In this document: in pieces, positions 1 to 5,394 of the stretch | Position numbering within the stretch: the first letter of the stretch is position 1 | How the letters are laid out: each line of letters begins with the position of its first letter | NCBI GenBank assembly: GCA_964629965.1 | Contig: CAZVRZ010000241.1 | Coordinates: 1-5,943, forward strand | Origin: CAZVRZ01 sp964629965 | Lineage (GTDB): Bacteria > Chloroflexota > Anaerolineae > Anaerolineales > UBA4823 | Length of the DNA stretch: 5,943 nucleotides | Direction: 5' to 3' | Notes under the pieces: generated by a model | What the model was told of the DNA's origin: nothing | Databases searched by the model: none | Seen by the model: the letters and a program-made list of their open reading frames with translations, nothing else | Program-made: the position numbers and the translations under genes

Positions 1-29
1 GGAAAGCCAAATTGCACTTGCATCAAATT

Positions 30-67
30 TCCTTACGTAAGGATACAGTATCGGGAGTAGTGCCCGA
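30..67. promoter_or_regulatory. Cluster of three abutting inverted repeats, possible operator
   Basis: TCCTTACGTAAGGA (30-43) is a perfect 14-bp palindrome. It runs directly into GATAC-A-GTATC (42-52), which overlaps TCGGG-N7-CCCGA (51-55 with 63-67). Three dyads in 38 bases, about 140 bp ahead of the gene at 209, could be a protein binding site. The function is inference; no known operator consensus is recognised. Confidence 0.3.
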
Positions 68-192
68 AGATAAGACTACCACCTCAGCGCTATAAGAGAT
101 CTCGAATAAGCAGGTAGCCGGAAAGCGGCGCAGGAACAAACGGCCTGGTTTTCTTGGTTCGTTGGTAGAGGCTTTCCCTAAAAGCAGGCTGC

Positions 193-197
193 GGAGG
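193..197 (+). promoter_or_regulatory. Ribosome binding site of the 190-residue ORF
   Basis: GGAGG lies 11 bases before the ATG at 209. It is the strongest Shine-Dalgarno match near this ORF and supports that start and the ORF being real. Confidence 0.5.
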
Positions 198-208
198 TAT
201 CTCAGGTT

Positions 209-781
209 ATGACGGCAATCAGGGATGAAATAGCCAACGCGTTATTACGAGGTACAACTTTTCGTGTAAGCTTCAAGACGATTTGGGGGATACTCGATGG
301 TTGGAACCAGTTGATCGATTTTGAAGAACTGCTACAATATGTGAAGGATAAACTACAGCGCAATCGGATCGAGCGGGCAGGTAGATGGCCGGCCAGATAT
401 CCTTCTTTGCAAGAAATAGAGGCCTGGTCTGAGGATCGTGTACGTCTCGAGTTAGACTCTATATTCAATGACGAGCTTTCTTACGAATCACGGATGCAAC
501 CTGACACCAGTTCTATTTATAGCCAGTCTGAAATGGAAAGAGTACGGAAGGATAGATCCGATCCTGCTTCGGGAGTCACGGAGATTGCGGAGAGGCTGTC
601 CAGAATGGAACCGGATGAGGCGATGAGAGAGCTTGTCAGCGCATCATTGATTTGGGCCTATAATGAAGAAGCCGAGGCGATCGAGGCTGCTGCCATAGAG
701 AGCGGGCACCATAAGGAAAATATGACCCGGGATGATCTTGTAGTCTACATCGTGATGTGTGTATATTGGTATATTAATTGA
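209..781 (+). CDS. Hypothetical protein, unrecognised family (190 aa)
   Basis: I do not recognise this protein. The ORF starts with ATG after a GGAGG and ends at TGA 779-781. It is rich in charged residues and looks mostly helical: an N-terminal part with aromatic and hydrophobic positions (residues 18-45, including W26, W32 and an FEELLQYV segment), a middle rich in Arg, Asp and Ser (about 95-125), an acidic, Ala-rich helix (about 134-166), and a hydrophobic C-terminus (LVVYIVMCVYWYI, 177-189). That tail is rather short for a membrane span but could anchor or pack against a partner. There is no signal peptide and no catalytic motif I can name. Base composition is AT-richer than the chelatase and DUF1349 genes, suggesting acquired DNA. 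The next candidate ORF begins 18 bases after the stop. It appears real from its length, start signal and ordinary amino-acid composition; the function is unknown. Confidence 0.65.
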   Translation: MTAIRDEIANALLRGTTFRVSFKTIWGILDGWNQLIDFEELLQYVKDKLQRNRIERAGRWPARYPSLQEIEAWSEDRVRLELDSIFNDELSYESRMQPDTSSIYSQSEMERVRKDRSDPASGVTEIAERLSRMEPDEAMRELVSASLIWAYNEEAEAIEAAAIESGHHKENMTRDDLVVYIVMCVYWYIN

Positions 782-799
782 GCTGGCGCAACTTTGCAA

Positions 800-931
800 A
801 TGATTGCTGGTATCCTCGCTTTCATCATGGGATTTGTAATGAGCTTTATGAGTCCGGTGTCACAGAACCCCACTAATATATTATGCACAGGTGTTTTACC
901 TGGAACGATTATTGCCATTTTTACTCTATAG
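800..931 (+). CDS. Possible small membrane peptide (43 aa)
   Basis: A short ATG ORF starts 18 bases after the 190-residue gene. It is strongly hydrophobic, with two candidate membrane segments: residues 2-16 (IAGILAFIMGFVMSF) and about 28-43 (LCTGVLPGTIIAIFTL), joined by a polar turn (SQNPTN). It ends at TAG 929-931. Past that stop the same frame stays open for 11 more codons to TGA 965-967 and would add SGYWVQRYRGY, an aromatic and basic cap typical of the cytoplasmic end of a membrane helix. The TAG may therefore be a nonsense mutation in a roughly 55-residue two-span protein. No clear Shine-Dalgarno precedes the ATG, so expression might depend on coupling to the gene upstream. It may be chance; the amphipathic layout is the only support. 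Confidence 0.3.
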   Translation: MIAGILAFIMGFVMSFMSPVSQNPTNILCTGVLPGTIIAIFTL

Positions 932-997
932 TCTGGTTATTGGGTACAACGCTATCGTGGTTACTGAGATGAGGTCATTTCAATCTGTGAAAAAACT
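932..997. other. Rest of the intergenic stretch before the promoter-like pair
   Basis: Apart from the in-frame extension of the small ORF (to 967), I see no gene or structured element between 932 and 997. Confidence 0.4.
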
Positions 998-1026
998 TTG
1001 ACGGCGGTAGCTCAAGGGCTTAGATT
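998..1026 (+). promoter_or_regulatory. Sigma70-like promoter candidate
   Basis: TTGACG (998-1003) and TAGATT (1021-1026) are separated by exactly 17 bases. The -35 box matches TTGACA at five of six positions and the -10 box matches TATAAT at four of six. The start point would fall near 1033, just before the GGAGGGG and GTG of the lipoprotein remnant. The -10 box coincides with the loop of a hairpin (1016-1031), so promoter and attenuator readings exclude each other in part. Confidence 0.35.
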
Positions 1027-1045
1027 AGCCCCATATGGAGGGGCT
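1016..1045 (+). repeat. Two mutually exclusive hairpins
   Basis: GGGCT (1016-1020) can pair with AGCCC (1027-1031) around a 6-base loop. The segment AGCCCC (1027-1032) can instead pair with GGGGCT (1040-1045) around ATATGGA. The second form would bury the GGAGGGG Shine-Dalgarno at 1037-1043. GGGCTTAG also occurs twice as a direct repeat (1016-1023 and 1041-1048), which creates this arrangement. Confidence 0.4.
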
Positions 1046-1180
1046 TAGTGAATATAAAATCATTATACTTGGGGTAACAGGGATATTCCTCATTTGCCAG
1101 GGGTGTGCATCTGTAAACGGCGTGAAATCGGTAGAAGCACCCCGTACTTCTCCAGCGCCGACCCGTAATGACAAGTTCGT
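1035..1180 (+). pseudogene. Broken 5' end of a lipoprotein gene
   Basis: The frame opened by ATG 1035 reads a hydrophobic core (IIILGVTGIFLI), then CQGC and a Ser/Pro/Thr-rich linker with APRTSPAPT, the layout of a bacterial lipoprotein signal with its tether. The best start signal belongs to another frame: GGAGGGG (1037-1043) sits four bases before GTG 1048, which opens MNIKSLYLG and then stops at TAA 1075-1077. One additional G in the G4 run at 1071-1074 would join that start to the lipoprotein frame and give a better signal peptide with a Lys in the n-region. After about 1170 the frame runs antisense into the 3' end of the peptidase gene and turns Arg-rich and implausible, so the mature protein is missing. 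I read it as a frameshifted, truncated remnant; an intact short ORF from ATG 1035 is the alternative. Confidence 0.35.
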
Positions 1181-2748
1181 CAGGGTTCCAGGAAATACGT
1201 CTTTTTCAGATCGCTCCAATCGACGCTGCTGGCGTCTGCCACTGCATCGAAGAAGTCTTGAGCGGTGGCGATCTGCCCTGCGTTGCGTTCGGCGTAGCTG
1301 TGCAGCGCCTGGAAGAAGGCCTGGTCTCCGATTCGTTCGCGCAGCGCGTCCAGGAACTGCGCTCCGTGCAGGTAAGTGGCGTCTCGATAAGGAGTGAAGC
1401 CGTTGTAATCGTAAATGCTGCGGTTGATGTACCCGCCCGGCTGGTAATAATTGACCCGGAAATACCACCACTGATCCAACCATTCGGGGTAGCGGTTTTC
1501 GTAGAAGATGTGCTCCGAATAGGTACACAGGGCCTCGTCTAGCCAGGGCTCCAGCGCCTGGTCGTTGCCAACCAGGCCATACCACCATTGGTGGGCCGTT
1601 TCATGCACGGCGATAGCGGTCAAATAGCCGCCTGGGGTCCCATCGTACAGGTTGTAGAAGCCCCGGCTGAGAAAATATAATCCGTCGTATTCCATGCCGT
1701 CAAAGAAGTCGCCCTCCACCACGCTCAAACTGCTGCGCGGGTAAGCGCCGAACAGCTCGTTATACAGCGCCAGCGCTTCGGCCGTGTATTTCAAAACGGC
1801 CTGCCCGGACGCTTCGTAATAGGGGAAAGCGTAGCTGTCCACCTGGGTTGCGCCGACCATCTCCGAATACACCAGGTATTGGTGGCTGGCGGACCAGGCG
1901 AACGAGCGGGAATTTTCCAACGTGTAAACCCAATGTTTGCCTACGCGTTCGGGCAGGCTGCCGGCTGCCAGGATGATGTCCGTTCCGCCGGTCGCCGGGT
2001 AGCCAGCCTCGACCAGTTGGATATCCACTTCGTAATTGGCCGGTTCGAGCGCCTGGTGCTCGCCGAAAAATCCTACCGGGTGCAGCAGCCAGCCGCCGGA
2101 GCGGTAGGGCGGCACATAGGCATACCAATCCACAATGTTGACTTGCCGCTCGGTGTAACCGAAGACCATCGGGCGGAGCGTGTCTGATGGCTCGGCAATG
2201 AGCGGGATCTGCAGGAAGTAGGACAGTTCCAGGGTGATCTTTTCGTAGGGCGCCAGCGCCTGCGGCAGAGCGACCCATAACAGGTTGTCTTGCAGCCGGT
2301 AGCTCGAGCCGGGCAGCGCGGCGCCATCCTGCCCGCTGATCTGATCTAGCCGGTAAGCCCCGGCGTAGCGGTTGGCTTCTATCACCAGGGGCAGCTCGAG
2401 CAGGCTGCTGCCGGTGCTGTTCATATACTCGAGGCGCTCGACCACCTCCAATTGGCGCCGGGCGTAATCGAAGACCACCTTCATAGAGTAAAGGGGCATC
2501 TCTAGCTCCGGCCTGGCTGCCTCCAGGGTGGCGGGTGGTTCGGAGGAAGCGGCAGTTGCCAAGGCCGGGGTGGGGTTGTGCTCTGGCGAAGGGAGGGCGA
2601 TGGGCGTGCTGCTGGGGGCTGCCGCAGGCGCGGTGAGAGCGGCCGGGGGTGTCTCCGGCGAAGCGGGCGAGGAACTGGCGCCGGCACAACCGGCCAACAT
2701 CCAGCATCCGGCGACGAACAAGAGTAGGAATTTAGAGTGAGTGGGCAT
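1180..2748 (-). CDS. M1-family (gluzincin) metallopeptidase, lipoprotein
   Basis: This is a 522-residue secreted zinc peptidase. The ORF stays open upstream to 3051, but I chose the ATG at 2748 because it begins a lipoprotein signal: MPTHSKF, a hydrophobic core and lipobox LAGC with Cys21 as the lipidated residue. Residues 22-75 are a Ser/Pro/Ala tether. An M1-like N-terminal beta domain follows (about 82-300). The catalytic domain carries HETAH (382-386) and Glu405, giving the HExxH-18-E zinc site. DGMEYDG (350-356) takes the place of the GAMEN exopeptidase motif, and Tyr459 in YLHG matches the catalytic Tyr of M1 enzymes. It stops soon after the catalytic helices, without the large C-terminal domain of aminopeptidase N. 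Known for the family: removal of N-terminal residues from peptides. The substrate here is unknown. It is transcribed divergently from the DUF1349 operon, from a perfect TATAAT box. No strong Shine-Dalgarno precedes the ATG. Confidence 0.9.
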   Translation of the reverse strand: MPTHSKFLLLFVAGCWMLAGCAGASSSPASPETPPAALTAPAAAPSSTPIALPSPEHNPTPALATAASSEPPATLEAARPELEMPLYSMKVVFDYARRQLEVVERLEYMNSTGSSLLELPLVIEANRYAGAYRLDQISGQDGAALPGSSYRLQDNLLWVALPQALAPYEKITLELSYFLQIPLIAEPSDTLRPMVFGYTERQVNIVDWYAYVPPYRSGGWLLHPVGFFGEHQALEPANYEVDIQLVEAGYPATGGTDIILAAGSLPERVGKHWVYTLENSRSFAWSASHQYLVYSEMVGATQVDSYAFPYYEASGQAVLKYTAEALALYNELFGAYPRSSLSVVEGDFFDGMEYDGLYFLSRGFYNLYDGTPGGYLTAIAVHETAHQWWYGLVGNDQALEPWLDEALCTYSEHIFYENRYPEWLDQWWYFRVNYYQPGGYINRSIYDYNGFTPYRDATYLHGAQFLDALRERIGDQAFFQALHSYAERNAGQIATAQDFFDAVADASSVDWSDLKKTYFLEP

Positions 2749-2772
2749 GGTGTCTTGCTTGAACCTGGGACA

Positions 2773-2802
2773 ATTATACATGTAATCGCGGCAGTGCCTG
2801 AA
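2773..2802 (-). promoter_or_regulatory. Promoter of the peptidase gene
   Basis: On the minus strand a perfect TATAAT lies at 2778-2773, with a weak -35 TTCAGG (2802-2797) 18 bases upstream. The start point would be near 2766, leaving about 18 bases before the ATG at 2748. This placement supports the lipoprotein start over the longer ORF, whose first 101 codons lie partly upstream of this box. Confidence 0.45.
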
Positions 2803-2830
2803 CCAACCGGCGTTATAAACAGGCGAATAC

Positions 2831-2839
2831 TGATAAAAT
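2831..2839 (+). promoter_or_regulatory. Extended -10 promoter of the DUF1349 operon
   Basis: TGATAAAAT is an extended -10 element (TGn followed by TAAAAT, five of six to consensus). No good -35 is visible, which extended -10 promoters tolerate. Transcription would start near 2846 and give a leader of about 107 bases. It points away from the minus-strand TATAAT at 2773, as expected for a divergent pair. Confidence 0.35.
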
Positions 2840-2936
2840 ACCCTTGTTGCGCTGCTGCGCTCGTATCTGCAGCGGATGGAGGGCGCGAGCGATGTACTTT
2901 TTGGACAAAATCTAGACCTGACCTTTGAATTATTCT

Positions 2937-2941
2937 GGAGG
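2937..2941 (+). promoter_or_regulatory. Ribosome binding site of the DUF1349 gene
   Basis: GGAGG lies 11 bases before ATG 2953 and fixes that start. The other in-frame-looking starts nearby belong to different frames and lack such a site. Confidence 0.6.
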
Positions 2942-2952
2942 CAAAACGCATC

Positions 2953-3573
2953 ATGTCGAACAACGAATTGATCCTGAATGAAACCTTCGAGCATGCCACC
3001 CTCGACCCTCGCCTGGAGTGGTACTGCCCGCCGCCCATGTGGCGCATCCACAGGTCAAAGCTGGTGGTCGAGCCGGCTACCAGGTCCGATTATTGGCAGA
3101 AGACGCATTATGGCTTTACCAACGACAACGGCCATTTTCTCTATTTGCCGGTGGCAGGGAACTTTGTGCTTTCTACCCGTGTGCAGTTTTTCCCGGCTCA
3201 CCAATACGACCAGGCCGGTTTGATGGTGCGCTTCTCTTCCGACTGTTGGCTGAAGACTTCGGTGGAGTATGAGGGGGAAGAAGAGCCGGCCCGCCTGGGT
3301 GCCGTGGTCACCAACCTGGGTTATTCGGATTGGTCCACGCAGAACATTTCTCGGCAGGTCAACGAAATCGAGCTGCGCATCCGCAAGACCGGCCGCGACT
3401 GCCTGGTCTATTTCCGCGATGTGGCCGGCGAGTCGGAGTTGATCCAGATCCGCATGGCGCACCTGCACCTGCCGGATGACGCCCGCCTGATGTGCGGCCT
3501 GTACGCCTGCAGCCCCATCGACGCCGGCTACCGGGCGGAATTTGCCTATCTGCGCCTCGAAAAGGTCGATTAG
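2953..3573 (+). CDS. DUF1349 family protein (concanavalin-like fold)
   Basis: A 206-residue protein without signal peptide or membrane segment, so probably cytoplasmic. It fits DUF1349 over nearly its whole length, the usual size for a stand-alone member. The N-terminus has NETFEHATLDPRLEWY (9-24), followed by the central block FVLSTRVQFFPAHQYDQAGLM (71-91), then WLKTSVEYE (99-107), and near the C-terminus GLYACSP (182-188) ahead of the last strands (AEFAYLRLE). Known for the family: a beta-sandwich of the concanavalin-like lectin/glucanase group. The yeast member Ree1 is linked to enolase regulation, and bacterial roles are mostly undefined. A carbohydrate-binding role is possible but not shown; I see no catalytic acidic pair. 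The ATG follows a GGAGG, and the next gene starts three bases after the stop, so the two are co-transcribed. It is divergent from the peptidase gene. Confidence 0.88.
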   Translation: MSNNELILNETFEHATLDPRLEWYCPPPMWRIHRSKLVVEPATRSDYWQKTHYGFTNDNGHFLYLPVAGNFVLSTRVQFFPAHQYDQAGLMVRFSSDCWLKTSVEYEGEEEPARLGAVVTNLGYSDWSTQNISRQVNEIELRIRKTGRDCLVYFRDVAGESELIQIRMAHLHLPDDARLMCGLYACSPIDAGYRAEFAYLRLEKVD

Positions 3574-3576
3574 CAG

Positions 3577-4350
3577 ATGGCATCCATCGTGGTTACGCCT
3601 GTGCACGATCCGCAGCGGGTTTTCTTACCGCACCTGGAAGCGATCACGCCTGCTCTCAAGGAGATTTTTTCCCAGGCCATCTGGGGCGTGACCTCCGTCA
3701 CCGCCGAGCGTTATCCCGCCGAGATCGAGCGGCTGCGCCAGGAACCTTTCTTTCGGGTCATGTTCATTCCCACCGACCAGGGAGTAGGCGACCAGTTCGC
3801 GCAGCTTTACCGGCAGGCCGCCGAGACCTGCCCGGGCGAGGCCGTCTTGCACCTGTGTTTCATCGATCGCCTGGCCTATATTTTGCAGAGCCAATATCGC
3901 CAGGATTTCACGGCCGACGTGCAGCAGCCGCTTGACGGCGCAGCCTCGCGCCTGTTCCAGCGCTCCCAGAACGCCTGGCTCAGCCACCCGCACAACTACT
4001 ACCAGATCGAACAGTTCCTCACCACCACCGGAGAGCACCTGTTCGGTAAGTCGCTGGATTTTGCCTGGTGCCACCTGGCCATCCAGGCTGCCCGGCTGCG
4101 CACGCTGATGCCGTTCGTCCGGGGGCACGATTTCACCATGCTCGCCGAGATGATTTTATTCCTTCAGGATGAGATTCAGACCAAAGACGTGGATTGGCTG
4201 GCCTGGGAAGACCCGTTCTTATTGGCGCGCCCCGCGGCAGAGCTTCAACGTGAGCGCGCCGGCGACTGCCTGGAAACCCATAAGCGGCTGGCGTATGTGA
4301 TCCCGATGCTGCAAAGGCTCTTCGAATATTCCCGTTCGGCCGGTCATTGA
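3577..4350 (+). CDS. Unrecognised protein, possibly glycosyltransferase-like (257 aa)
   Basis: No firm family assignment. The protein begins with a beta strand and VHDP (residues 9-12), then a helix, an Arg/Glu-rich stretch, and a hydrophobic strand ending in an acidic residue, LHLCFIDRLAYIL (91-103). That order (a strand after the start, then a later strand closing in Asp-Arg) recalls GT-A type nucleotide-sugar folds, and I have the impression of similar uncharacterised Chloroflexota proteins. Without a search this is only a guess. Other visible blocks are SHPHNYYQIEQF (136-147), LDFAWCHLAIQAARL (160-174) and WEDPFLL (210-216). There is no signal peptide or membrane span. It starts three bases after the DUF1349 stop, with AAGG at 3562-3565 as a modest ribosome site, so translational coupling is likely. 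The last codons overlap the left arm of the inverted repeat at 4336-4389. Confidence 0.75.
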   Translation: MASIVVTPVHDPQRVFLPHLEAITPALKEIFSQAIWGVTSVTAERYPAEIERLRQEPFFRVMFIPTDQGVGDQFAQLYRQAAETCPGEAVLHLCFIDRLAYILQSQYRQDFTADVQQPLDGAASRLFQRSQNAWLSHPHNYYQIEQFLTTTGEHLFGKSLDFAWCHLAIQAARLRTLMPFVRGHDFTMLAEMILFLQDEIQTKDVDWLAWEDPFLLARPAAELQRERAGDCLETHKRLAYVIPMLQRLFEYSRSAGH

Positions 4351-4389
4351 ACGAAACCGTACAGCCAATGTTGGGGGCTGACCGGCCGA
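4336..4389. terminator. Inverted repeat between convergent genes, probable bidirectional terminator
   Basis: TCGGCCGGTCA (4336-4346) and TGACCGGCCGA (4379-4389) are a perfect 11-bp inverted repeat around 32 bases. A second small stem CAGCC/GGCTG (4362-4366 with 4376-4380) lies mostly in the loop and competes for two bases. It sits exactly where the forward operon and the reverse chelatase gene meet. Neither side has a T-run, so it is not a standard intrinsic terminator; it may stall polymerase or protect 3' ends. Confidence 0.45.
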
Positions 4390-4425
4390 CCTGCAGCATG
4401 GTCGATCGTCTTCCCAATGATTCCG

Positions 4426-5394
4426 TCAGGGCGCGCGCCCGGTGAACATCTCCTCGCGCACGGTGCGGTACAACGTTTCCGCCTTTAATTCGTTGAGCGT
4501 GTAGCAGGGCGCTTCCAGGTGCTCTGCCAGGGCCTGCGCCAGGCCTTGATCGAAGGCAGCGTGTTCCATGTTGATCACGATACAGCGGTATTTTTCGTTG
4601 GCGATCTGCTCGCAGAGTTGGTGGGCCTCCTGCTGCGGCGGCCGGGTGGACATCGAGACATTGCCTGCGCCGTCCGTTAGCAAGATCACCAGCGGCAGTA
4701 CATCGGGGTGCAGTGTCTTTTCTCGCTTGAGCACCTGGTGGGTGAGCAAGAGCCCGGCAGAGAGCGGCGTTTTGCCTCCCACGGGGATGTCGGCCAGGGC
4801 GCGCTGCGCCAAGTGTACCGAATTGGTCGGCGGCAGCACCAGCGTGGCCCGGTCTTTCTGGAAGACGATCAAGCCCACCCGGTCGCGGCGCTGGTAAGCA
4901 TCGGTCAGCAAGGACAGGATGGCGCCCTTGGTAGCCGCCATGCGCTCAGCGACCGCCATCGACCAGGAGGCATCTACCACGAACAGCACCAGGTTGGCCG
5001 TTTTCTTCACGCGCACTTTTTTTTGAAAATCGCTGGAGAGGATGGCGAAGGCCACCCGTTTGCGCATTTCCTGGCGTTCCTGCTGAAAAGGAGCTGCGGC
5101 GCGCAGCGTGGCATCGAAGGCTAAGTCATCGGTGCGGCCTTCCGCCGGGCGGGCCTGGATGTAGCGGCCGCGCTTGCGCTTGCTGACGGTGCGCGAGCGC
5201 CTGCCGGCATTTCGCCGGGCCAGCTTATCCAACGCGGTGTCCAACCGGCGCGGAATAAAACTTTCTCCGGCATGCACCTTTTGCCCGCCATCCCACCAGC
5301 GAGCATCTCCTTTGTCGAAAATGCTCTGCGGCGCCGGATCAGGCGAGGCCGGCGCCGTTTGCTCTTCGCCAGTAATGCTGTTTACGCTTTTTTT
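4426..5394 (-). CDS. chlD: ChlD-type chelatase subunit, linker and VWA half (-1 frame)
   Basis: This frame encodes the C-terminal half of a ChlD/BchD-like protein and opens only at 5394, inside the A-run. It gives a linker (SVNSITGEEQTAPASPDPAP and onward), the conserved segment GRRSRTVSKRKRGRYIQARP and ATLRAAAPFQ, then a von Willebrand A domain. Numbering from the in-frame GTG at 5277, the metal-ion site is complete: DASWS (102-106), Thr170 in GGKTPLS and Asp202 in LLTDG. In the family this domain binds the integrin-like motif of the large chelatase subunit and bridges it to the AAA+ ring. The expected product is a fusion with the AAA+ half through a -1 shift at 5388-5396: 185 visible residues plus 320, about 505, with the N-terminus beyond the window. 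A separate VWA-only protein from GTG 5277 is less likely, since the linker upstream is open and plausible. The metal (Mg or Co) cannot be told from this window. Confidence 0.85.
   Translation of the reverse strand, partial: KKSVNSITGEEQTAPASPDPAPQSIFDKGDARWWDGGQKVHAGESFIPRRLDTALDKLARRNAGRRSRTVSKRKRGRYIQARPAEGRTDDLAFDATLRAAAPFQQERQEMRKRVAFAILSSDFQKKVRVKKTANLVLFVVDASWSMAVAERMAATKGAILSLLTDAYQRRDRVGLIVFQKDRATLVLPPTNSVHLAQRALADIPVGGKTPLSAGLLLTHQVLKREKTLHPDVLPLVILLTDGAGNVSMSTRPPQQEAHQLCEQIANEKYRCIVINMEHAAFDQGLAQALAEHLEAPCYTLNELKAETLYRTVREEMFTGRAP
4429..4440. repeat. 12-bp GC palindrome at the 3' end of chlD
   Basis: GGGCGCGCGCCC is a perfect palindrome coding for the last residues (Gly-Arg-Ala-Pro) just before the stop at 4426-4428. 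It may add to termination between the convergent genes or simply reflect GC-rich codons. Confidence 0.25.
5329..5357 (-). promoter_or_regulatory. GC hairpin downstream of the chlD slip site
   Basis: On the coding strand CGGCGCCGG (5357-5349) pairs perfectly with CCGGCGCCG (5337-5329) around an 11-base loop: nine G-C pairs. It begins 30 bases after the last A of the slippery run. That is farther than the usual 5-9 bases for a frameshift stimulator, so its role is uncertain. I found no strong Shine-Dalgarno-like stimulator 10-15 bases upstream of the run. Confidence 0.45.

Larger units (their letters stand above)
1..208. other. Non-coding upstream region with short inverted repeats
   Basis: I see no convincing gene here. 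The stretch is AT-richer than the right-hand part of the window. It contains a palindrome cluster at 30-67 (listed separately), an 8-bp palindrome GAGATCTC at 96-103, and a distant inverted pair GGAAAGC at 120-126 with GCTTTCC at 171-177. No good -35/-10 pair was found for the gene at 209. TATAAG at 91-96 could be a -10 but has no matching -35. The reverse-strand ORF across 202-468 has no family signature and lies antisense to the gene at 209. Confidence 0.5.

Noticed and set aside
120..177. GGAAAGC/GCTTTCC pair as a terminator or RNA gene
   Set aside because: It is only seven pairs with a 44-base gap, no further pairing and no T-run.
1025..1588. Long ORFs on either strand inside the peptidase, DUF1349 and chelatase genes
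   Set aside because: They are Arg/Pro/Gly-rich shadows typical of GC-rich coding DNA and overlap genes with clear family motifs.
2876..2971. 31-residue ORF overlapping the DUF1349 start
   Set aside because: It has no proper ribosome site, lies in the leader and runs out of frame into the DUF1349 gene. A chance ORF is more likely than a leader peptide.
2749..3051. N-terminal extension of the peptidase ORF by 101 codons
   Set aside because: The extension has no domain character, covers both divergent promoters and the start of the DUF1349 gene, and would place the lipoprotein signal inside the protein. The ATG at 2748 is far better.
4426..5277. Independent VWA-only gene starting at GTG 5277
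   Set aside because: The frame stays open upstream to the A-run and carries a plausible linker, and no clear ribosome site precedes the GTG. A fusion by frameshift explains the data better, though internal initiation is not excluded.
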